Of a DNA stretch of 64,000 nt, positions 56,301-64,000 are shown piece after piece (position 1 is the first letter of the stretch; every line of letters begins with the position of its first letter). Position numbers and translations under genes: made by a program. The stretch is from Rana temporaria. Lineage: Eukaryota; Chordata; Amphibia; Anura; Ranidae. The notes below the pieces were generated by a model, which was given only the letters and a program-made list of their open reading frames with translations, made no database searches and was not told the DNA's origin. The stretch is taken from positions 132,472,210 to 132,536,209 of the forward strand of contig NC_053494.1 in NCBI RefSeq assembly GCF_905171775.1. The letters run 5' to 3'.

Positions 56301-57754
56301 CAAAACATCAGTCTGAATTTTAACAATCTAAATCCGTAAAATGTTCCCAGAATAATAATTTTCATCAATGTAAGCTTGATTTAATTTTATCTTAAAATGA
56401 TATTAACAATTTACCTGTAATTCCAAATGGTTCTAATGGCAGAAGGTGTTTTATGTTAATGCAGATCTCTACCTATTCCAACCCTCCTCTGTCTACTCCT
56501 AATGCATAATTTCTTACTCTGTAGAACAATGCTGCCGCCTTGACTTCCAAGATCCTGCCCTACACTGTGTAGGAAGAGGGCTCCTGGGAAATAAAACTCT
56601 GTCGTTCATAAGGAAATTAGCCAGGGCGCACTACTGATGACATCACACTACAGGAACAAGGTAAAAAAAAAATTCCAGATCAAGATCTACAGAAGGTGTG
56701 GAAGGTTTAGGTGTAAATGTGGGTCATGATGACTATAAAAATCATTTACATTTTTTGCTGAAACCTAATGCTGTTAAATTCCTAATTGTTATTGTTGTTA
56801 TTATTATTATTATACACAATTAATGAAGGTTTACCCTGCTACAAACTAAATCAAATGAAGACAAAAGAGTAAATTGTAATTTACTAAAAATGTGATTATC
56901 TGTTACAATAACATTATTCTAGCTGTTATTATAGTCTTTTTATTACTGCAGCACTATAGTTATCCAACCAATTAGCACACAGCTCTATCTATCTTTCTGT
57001 GACCGAACCAACCCATTGGAATGCAGACTATTTGAAAGTGGACAGAGCCAAATGTAAATTGGATGGAAGACACAAGTGTCCTTCTCAAGAGAACTCTGAT
57101 TCCTGGCCAGCTTCTCCTGTCTGGCAACCTGACCGTTCCATTCATTGGATTCAAGTTCCTGGGAATCTGTCTCCTTGGTGGGGGTGGAGTTCATCTTTCT
57201 TGGATTGCGGCCTGAAGAGTTTTACTAGATTTGGCTACTGTGTGAAAACATTGGCAAAGAGAGGGTTTGTTTTTGAAGTGCAGACAAATATGTGGACGAC
57301 TGGGGTTTCATGATGTGCCTAACCAGGCATGAGCACAAACAGCAGCTCTAAATGATGGATTATATCTAAGGATCTTTCCTTTCATCTTACAGGCAAAAAA
57401 TAAAATAAAATTGATCACAGTATTATTTGAAATTATTGTGTGAAATGCAAAAAATACAGTAAATGCTTCACTTTCCTGTGAATGTCTGATCATTTTCTGA
57501 TTAGTTGCTATTTTTAAAGCTGTTGTAAGTTTCCATTCTTTATTGTTGGGGAACCTATTCATGCAGCCAGTGGTTACTTTTAGGTGTATGGTTAGGTGCA
57601 CTGCTGAAAGCTGGGGATCAGGGTCCCCGAGACAATGACACTGGATTGCTATGCACATAGAGATAATTAGAAAAAGAAAATACTGGGCACTGCAGAGAAA
57701 TAGGGGAACTGTCAAAAAGTCAGGTTTGCATCATGCCAAGCGGTCCTACATGTG
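56301..57754 (-). other. SATB2 intron, no recognised feature
   Basis: The frames 56985-57313 (both strands) and 57308-57715 lack any domain I recognise. No splice-supported exon. Confidence 0.45.
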
Positions 57755-58692
57755 TTAATAATAAAGCCCAACTCCATTCATTTTTGCTTAACCTCCCTGG
57801 CGGTATGATTCTGTCTGAAAAAACATGCTGAAAGCGGCACAATTATTTGCAAGGGAATTTGGCGTTTTATACTGTAGGCCTGTAATTCTTAGGAATAACT
57901 CACTTAAATCTGACCAAACAAGAATCTAATAGGCATCACGGGTATGACATTTTTTAAAAAACAAAATTATAAATTATAATATAATAAATAATTATAAATA
58001 ATTATAACAAATAATAATATAATTATAATAAAAATTATTCAATAATGTAATCAAATCAAAATCACTGAAATTTTCTCAGTTGCAAAATTGTCGCTGTCAT
58101 TATTATTATTTTTTTATGACGAATTTTCCCACAAATCGCTATCGCACAATTCTGCAAGTGATTATAATTTATTATCGCTGTTTTTTAGCTGATCTAAAAC
58201 TATTTTTGACATAAAGGGACACTTTTGGTTGCTATGGACAATCTACAGTTTGCAGGGAGAAAGAAAGGTCTTTATTATATAAAATGACATGTAGGGCACT
58301 GGGCAGACCACTAGGGACAAGGGGGGTGTGTTTTTTTTACATACAGTACTGTAATCTATAAGATTACAGTATACTGTATGTATAGTGTTTGTTTACCTTT
58401 TTGAATTTGGCGCTGTTCTCCGCTCCCGTGCGTCGTAACGTCGCAGGGAACGGAGATCGGCGGCACAGGAGGACGCTGTGTGAATCGAGCGAGGTCCCGC
58501 TCGCTCACAAAGCGCGGTGACATCGCTGGATCCAGGACAAGGTAAGCCAGCGCGCGCTGCAGGCTCTGCATAGCTACCCTGAGCGTGACTCGGGGTTACC
58601 GATCGTAACATGAAAAACCCACCCCGAGTCACGCTCGGGAATACCACCAGGCAGGTTAATAATAAAGCCCAACTCCATCCATTTTTGCTTAA
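57755..58692. mobile_element. piggyBac-like element copy 4 inside a 37-bp direct repeat
   Basis: The element 57792-58655 has ends CCTCCCTGGCGGTAT and ATACCACCAGGCAGG, between TTAA 57788-57791 and TTAA 58656-58659. The flanks are also repeated: 57755-57791 and 58656-58692 are the same 37 bp (TTAATAATAAAGCCCAACTC to TTTTTGCTTAA) with one mismatch, bounded by TTAA at each end. Orientation is opposite to copies 1 and 2. Confidence 0.88.
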
Positions 58693-59060
58693 AAGAGAGA
58701 TAAAGCCAAAGCTTTTTTGGCTATACTTCTATGGATCACAGGAGTGCAGTTCGACATCACAGACCTTGCCCAGGTTTTGAAAAGATCCTGACCATATTGT
58801 CGGTATCCTCCCAGATGCCTGGACTGGCAGCTGGCTCAGACTCTCAGGGAGACTCTGAGAGCCTGAGCAAGCTGCTCCCTCCCGCTGCACAGCCCAGTGC
58901 TCTGGAGTGGCAGAGTAGAGAGCTAGTGATTGACAGTCGCCAGCTCTGTGCAACCTGAAGACCTATAGCTGAGTGATCAGTGGTGTTTGATTGCTCAGTT
59001 CTCGGTCTTAGAGCCGATGGAGAACAGATGCAGCATTGGATCAAGTGAGCATAATTCTTT
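58693..59060. repeat. Dispersed repeat shared with 14986-15380
   Basis: Shares ggatcacaggagtgcag, gagctagtgattgacag and ggtcttagagccgatgg in order with 15004-15345. Mirrored frames at 58729-58958 point to partial internal symmetry. Confidence 0.5.
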
Positions 59061-59590
59061 ACTTAAGCCCATACTTCTCTTCTAATTAGGGGATGGGCTA
59101 GAATCTCTCCCAGCATTTAACTGCTGCCCATTTCTCTATTCAATAAATTACATTTATTCTGCTCAGGTAGTAGGTGTCAAACAGAAAGTAAGGAGAAATT
59201 TCCCTAGTAAATGCACAGACTGTATTTAAATCTTAGTAGAAGTTTTGGTCCTTTCCCAATATATGCAAGACAACAGGTTTTGACTGAAGTTGGGCTTTGG
59301 CATTCCATATAAGTACATAACCCGGATCTTTATTACAGAAATGGCAGATGATCTGCAGTTCCTAGTTTCATTTACTTTGCAGCTGATTACTAAATATAAT
59401 GCAGTTATATGTATGACATTATGATGATAAAATACATATGATTACTACAGTGTAGACATAAGCACAGTATAGCGTCAGCTATCTACTGTTGTTGACAGTG
59501 GGAAAACAGTGTTGTGATATACAGACCAATAACAAGGACAATGGTGATACAGTCATGATTTAGTTAAAATGAAGATGTCCAATGACCTCT
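59061..59590 (-). other. SATB2 intron, no recognised feature
   Basis: No exon or repeat ends. Confidence 0.45.
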
Positions 59591-59591
59591 T

Positions 59592-59997
59592 TTAAAGTGG
59601 CTGTAAACCCTTACATATTCCCAGTGAAATGGCTAGCCTCAGATTATACACAGAAATGAAACAAATCCTCCTACATAAGTTTTATCTACAGCCCTCTCTC
59701 CTCTACATCAGTACAAAGGGCAGAATTTATACAGCTTGTCTGAGCTTTCACAAAGCAGGGGGTGGGGAGCTGAAGTTACACTCTGCAAAGCTCAGAAAAG
59801 GGAGCTCTACTAGCTGAGTGTTGGAGCTTCCTACCCTGTCACCTTTTTACCTCTTGGTGTCAAGAAAATTTGTCAGAAGTGGGGGAACGAGGCAGCAGGG
59901 AGAAATAACACTCAGTGCTCTTGATTGAGCGCACACACACACTATGGAGTGATGTGTTTTGTTCATATTTCATGTCAAGGGTTTACAACCACTTTAA
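59592..59997. mobile_element. TTAA-bounded element with AGTGGYTGTAAACCC ends
   Basis: TTAA, then AGTGGCTGTAAACCCTTAC at the left, and GGGTTTACAACCACT before TTAA at the right: inverted ends of about 15 bp with TTAA target sites. It carries no coding sequence. A truncated copy is at 7831. Confidence 0.82.
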
Positions 59998-60384
59998 TTG
60001 GTATGTATTTACGTGACAAAAATGTACAGCTAGCCAGCAATGGCGTGTCAGAAAAAATATTGGTCACTGGAGGACAGGTAGATTGTGCTCCTAGCACAAC
60101 CAGAAAACTGACCATGCTGACCATGCTGAGATAGATGTGCTGGTCATTTTAAAATAGGAAAGCAGGAGAACTGGCAGGATCAGCAGGGATTTCACATAAA
60201 GGAAGCAATACAAATATAGCAGGACATTTTTAACACAAGTACATGATACAACAGACACATATTAGGAATATGAAATGCAAGGGTAACATATTCTTTAAAC
60301 TGAGACATACAGTATACAGAGTAATACACAATTAAGAGCAGCTCATCTGGAGTAAGTTCTTAAGTTTTTGGAAACAGAAACACA
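59998..60384 (-). other. SATB2 intron, no recognised feature
   Basis: No exon or repeat ends. Confidence 0.45.
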
Positions 60385-60387
60385 TTA

Positions 60388-60765
60388 AGACCCCTTTCAC
60401 ACCGATGGTGTTTTTCAGGCGTTTTAGCGCTAAAATAGCGTCTGTAAAGCACCTGAAAAACGCCTCCCATGCCACCCTAGTGTGAAAGTGCTTTCACACT
60501 GGGGTGGTGCGCTTGCGGGACGTTCTGAAAAGTCCTGCAAGCAGCATCTTTGGGGCTGTTTGGGAGCGCAATATACACCTTATCCAAAACGCTCTGCCCA
60601 TTGAAATAAATGAGCAGCGCCGCATAACAGTGCTTTTAACCCTTTATTCGGCTGCTAGCACCCCGCTACTGGCCTAAAAGCACTGCTAATACAACAGTAA
60701 AGTGCCGCTAAAACTAGTGGTGCTTTAACGCTAACGTGGCCCCGCTACAGTGTGAAATGGACAAA
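60388..60765. mobile_element. CCCCTTTCACACCG element
   Basis: The left end gacccctttcacaccgatgg is mirrored by ccgctacagtgtgaaatgg at the right. An inner pair (cctagtgtgaaagtg and ctttcacactggggtgg) forms a perfect hairpin near 60476-60505. Related to 20495, 27661 and 63332. Confidence 0.65.
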
Positions 60766-61546
60766 ACGTGTTTGCACTAAATATATACAAAATAGAAAGT
60801 AGCAGCTGTAGCTGTAGCAGTAGCAGCGGATACGTTTAACACTAGCAAAGAAAATCTGCTTTTTTTTGCTAATACATATGTCATTTAAGCTCTATCAATG
60901 CCCATCAAAACGTATTTTTAAGCAGGTATTACAATACATCCTATGTATGCACAACTTAATACCCCCACACCTCAAAATCATATTAATGATACTCCCTTCT
61001 GCTTCTTTATGCATGTTGTCTCCCATTGCCTTCTTGCTGGGCAAAGAGACAGTAGCAGAGTATTGGTGCCCCGTGTCCTACCCATATTTAGTGTTAAGAA
61101 AACAAGTATTGGGCAAAGCAACATTGTCCTGATTGGCTCAGCAAGCTGCCCCCTTCGGCTACTGTGCAGGACATTACAGGAAGCTAATATGTAAAGGGAT
61201 TTGGGTACATATGCTGGTTGTATATTATGACATTTACAACCTGTTTATACTGTATACATACATAAGGAGGGATTTCTATAATCAAGGGTGCTTTGGGTTT
61301 GAATATGAGTTGTGTTCAAATAATTTTAAGGGGTGTTCATCCCCAATATCACATTCTTTTATATGAAGTTTATAATAAAGAATCCTTTTTAATCTATGAT
61401 TGTGTACCGGCAATCATTCTGTGAGGGGGGTTTCAACACCTTTAAAGTCCCATTTCTTTTCACTTTTTGTAATTTGTGTTTTTATATATCTTCCTGGAAT
61501 CCCTCTTTAACATTGCTTTTTGCCATTCATTATATATGAATGTGAC
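60766..61546 (-). other. SATB2 intron, no recognised feature
   Basis: Includes short AGC-type simple sequence (gtagcagctgtagctgtagc, near 60800). The frames 60866-61366 show no known domain. Confidence 0.45.
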
Positions 61547-62067
61547 TTAAAATGTTACTAAACCCACAACAGTAAAATCAGTCTGTATATGCAGTAAAGC
61601 ATGCTTGTTATACTCACTGTGGAACCTAAGGGGTTAATCCTCCACATTGTGTAAAAATGCTGTTTGATCCTGTCTTCGCTGATCCTCCCCTTCTTCCACT
61701 GTCCCCAATCCATCTGCTGATAAAATAAAGCCTTAGGAGGCACTCTGCACATGCTCAGTTTGGTTTGTATTGCTAGAGATTTTTTTTTTCTTGGGAGAGT
61801 GCATGTGATCAGCACAGGGCCAATCAGCACTGTCCAGACAGAAAGTCAGGGGTCCTTACAGCCTCATAGGACAGTCAGAGCAAAATGAAAACTCCTCCTA
61901 CAAGCTTTAACCAGACACTGATAGAAGGCACAAGACTGCTATGTACTGCTGATGAGAAAAGGTATTTAGCAGTTTATATTTACTAAAATAATTGCATTTC
62001 CATGTTCTGTGTACTGTGGGAAGCCAGGTATAGTGAATGCAGGGTCCTGGGTTTAGTAACACTTTAA
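61547..62067. mobile_element. TTAA-bounded element with ATGTTACTAAACCCA ends
   Basis: TTAA (61547-61550) then aatgttactaaacccac, and ctgggtttagtaacact before TTAA (62064-62067): inverted ends. Inner sequence is non-coding; the 90-codon minus frame 61558-61830 lies in the repeat. Confidence 0.8.
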
Positions 62068-62379
62068 ATTGAGCCGTATAACATCAATGGTCACAAGAGA
62101 ACCAGAATAAAGCACATCAATTAAAATTAGGTAAATGTTCAGCTGTTTTAGCAGGCATTTGGCAAACATAAAATAATATATATATATATTTTTTAATTTA
62201 GAAATTAAGATCAATTGTTCTTTTCCCTATAATAACATTTCAGTCTGTTTGATGTTACAATACAGAAGTATTGAAAGAGTAAAAAAAGAAAACATGTATT
62301 CTACTGTATGTTTTATATTTCCTATCAGCATCTGAAATTTGTACAATTTAATTGTAACAATGAAGGGTTGTACATGTTC

Positions 62380-62885
62380 CAATAAATGTGTCCATGCTGT
62401 TTGTCTGGAATTGTTTAGATGTCACTGATACACCCGTCAACAAAGCAGGATTATAAAATACAAGCCCCTATGAACTCCAAGAAGATGCCCATGTCCTTAT
62501 TATTCACATAGCAGAGGACAGAAACCAAAGCATGCCTATATGTTTCATTTCAGGCAGAAAGATGTCTGTAGGCAAATCACTGCAGAAATAGCAATATGAT
62601 CAGCGACTGCTATACCGTTTTGCAAATAATACCATCAAATGTTCCTGCAAAACTGAGTTAATGGCTGGCTTTACATGAATAGACAAGTAAAGGTAAAATA
62701 CAAGCTACCACTATGTAAACATAGGTTGTCATCTCCCCCATAAATATTCATGTAAAAATGAGTACATCCGTACAAATGCTAAGATTTACATTTCCTATAA
62801 ATCGACTGATTTTTCTTCTATAGAATGTTCCTAGCCATTTTAGGCTATCTAAAGATAAGGATGCCTGTGATCATCTAATTACAGT
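62380..62885. promoter_or_regulatory. Candidate intronic enhancer / conserved non-coding block
   Basis: A repeat-free stretch with tccttattattcacatagc, ttgcaaataataccatcaa, gagttaatggctgg, cccataaatattcatg, cctataaatcgactgat and tgatcatctaattacag. Texture like the blocks at 47578 and 54530. Conservation untested. Confidence 0.37.
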
Positions 62886-63120
62886 ATATTATTCACATAT
62901 TCGCATGTTAATATTTTGTATAATATATATGCACAAATTTGTTTATAGACATACCAGTATGGATGACACACTACTTCCTCAAACTCAATCTTTCTAAAAA
63001 TTAGCTTGTAATATTTCCTCCTCCAGGACCCCCTCCCTATGACTTTACCATTGAGATAAACAGCACAGCCATTGGTCCCTCCACACATGCCAGGGTGCTG
63101 GGTGCAATCCTAGACTCTGA
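62886..63120 (-). other. SATB2 intron, no recognised feature
   Basis: AT-rich intron up to a MITE; no exon. Confidence 0.45.
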
Positions 63121-63328
63121 AGCCTCGTACACACGACCGAGGAACTCGACGGGCGAAACACATTGTTTTCCTTGTCGAGTTCCATGTTAGGCTGTCGGGG
63201 AACTCGACAAGCCAATTTTCTCCATTCCCGTCAAGGAACTAGAGAACATGGTCTCTTTTTGGCTCGTCGAGTTTCTCGACAGTTTTCTCGACGAAAATGT
63301 ACACACGAGCGGTCGTGTGTACGAGGCC
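63121..63328. mobile_element. Palindromic MITE, copy 16b, internally deleted
   Basis: It starts AGCCTCGTACACACGACC after TGA and ends GTGTGTACGAGGCC before TAA. At 208 bp it is shorter than the usual 270 because the closing hairpin is reduced to ACACACGAGCGGTCGTGTGT. Confidence 0.85.
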
Positions 63329-63331
63329 TAA

Positions 63332-63700
63332 GACCCCTTTCACACTGAGCTGCCTATAGCATCAGCGGTAAAACGCCAGTATGGGAGGATTTGCGGTGCA
63401 TTTCGGCCACTAGCGGGGCGCATTTAACCCCCGCTATCGGCCAAGAAAGGGTTAAAACGCTAACACAGCGGATTGCGGGCGGTACAGCCGCGCTGTCCCA
63501 TTGATTTCAATGGGCAGCAGCGGTAGAAGAGCAGTATACACACCGCTTCTCTTCACCGCTCCAAAGATGCGACTTTCACACTGGAGACAATGGAGCAGCT
63601 TTTTAAGGGCGGATTGCAGGCACCCACTGATTAACTGTGTGTGCCGGTTAGTTACGATACACCCCTTTCAGTAACTTCAGGCCGGGCAGGGACAGAGTTT
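63332..63700. repeat. CCCCTTTCACACTG element, left part clear
   Basis: Begins cccctttcacactgagc and contains atcagcggtaaaacgcc, ttcggccactagcgggg and actttcacactgg. It abuts the previous MITE. The right end is uncertain. Confidence 0.55.
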
Positions 63701-63786
63701 CAAAAATGTACTTGGTAAAAGTGCAAAAATTAACATTTCACAGTCCAACAGACAAGACGTGATAGTTCCTAGATCCCTAACTAATA

Positions 63787-63938
63787 CTATAGGTCAGTGA
63801 TGGTGAACCTTGGCACCCCAGATGTTTTGGAACTACATTTCCCATGATGCTCATGCACTCTGCAGTGTAGTGGAGCATCATGGGAAATGTAGTTCCAAAA
63901 CCTCTGGGGTGCCAAGGTTCGCCATCACTGCTATAGGT
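63787..63938. mobile_element. hAT-type MITE, 136 bp, with 8-bp target duplication
   Basis: The element 63795-63930 begins CAGTGATGGTGAACCTTGGC and ends with GCCAAGGTTCGCCATCACTG. CTATAGGT is repeated exactly on both sides (63787-63794 and 63931-63938). The centre contains a near-perfect inverted pair (tttcccatgatgctc and gagcatcatgggaaa). CAG-initial ends and the 8-bp duplication are hAT hallmarks. Confidence 0.9.
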
Positions 63939-64000
63939 GAAGTGTTAGCCCGACATACCTGAAAAAGGTGCATTTCAGAGTTCATAGTCCTTTCAAGGAT

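Noticed and set aside
38493..64000. Search for the SATB2 exon with the first half of CUT domain 1
   Set aside because: I looked for the complement of the expected LKRASVSQAVFARVA and NRTQ coding text before a donor and did not find it. It most likely lies beyond the window, though a short exon could be overlooked by eye.

Overview
The window is vertebrate nuclear DNA, most likely from a true frog (ranid-type amphibian). I infer this from large introns packed with short GTACACACGACC-ended foldback elements and TTAA-bounded elements of the kinds I associate with ranid genomes; no alignment was run. There is no operon structure, no prokaryotic gene and no complete protein-coding gene. Almost every open reading frame longer than 60 codons lies inside a repeat and is not a gene.

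The only real gene is on the minus strand: three internal coding exons of SATB2, the chromatin-organising CUT/homeodomain transcription factor. In transcription order they are 38492-38280 (second half of CUT domain 1 plus a serine-rich linker, 71 codons), 34076-33912 (linker plus first half of CUT domain 2, 55 codons) and 5897-5700 (second half of CUT domain 2, 66 codons). All three have AG acceptors, GT donors and phase-0 boundaries. The introns between them are 4,203 bp and 28,014 bp. The preceding exon (first half of CUT1) was not found and probably lies beyond base 64000. The homeodomain and C-terminal exon should lie before base 1. The whole window is therefore the middle of one gene, and everything else is intron.

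The introns hold three layers. (1) DNA-transposon derivatives: 16 copies of a palindromic family with 3-bp TNA flanks (PIF/Harbinger-like); several families bounded by TTAA, including a CCTCCCTGGCGG-ended piggyBac-like family; hAT-type elements with 8-bp target duplications; a decayed Tc1/mariner transposase; tRNA-derived SINEs; and 3' ends of a non-LTR retrotransposon. Several are nested. (2) Tandem repeats: a 31-bp minisatellite at 18.1-18.6 kb, a G-rich minisatellite at 51.9-52.5 kb, (TA)n tracts and a 740-bp segmental duplication at 31-32.5 kb. (3) Non-repeat stretches rich in homeodomain-like TAATTA and TTAAT cores (about 13.1-13.7, 17.6-17.8, 30.0-30.5, 35.8-36.5, 47.6-48.7, 54.5-55.0 and 62.4-62.9 kb). 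These are the best candidates for the conserved enhancers for which the SATB2 locus is known, but conservation cannot be judged from one sequence.

I found no undescribed biological system. The most informative structures are the recombination scar at 31-33 kb, where a hybrid MITE records the crossover, and a piggyBac-like element flanked by a 37-bp direct repeat with TTAA at both ends.
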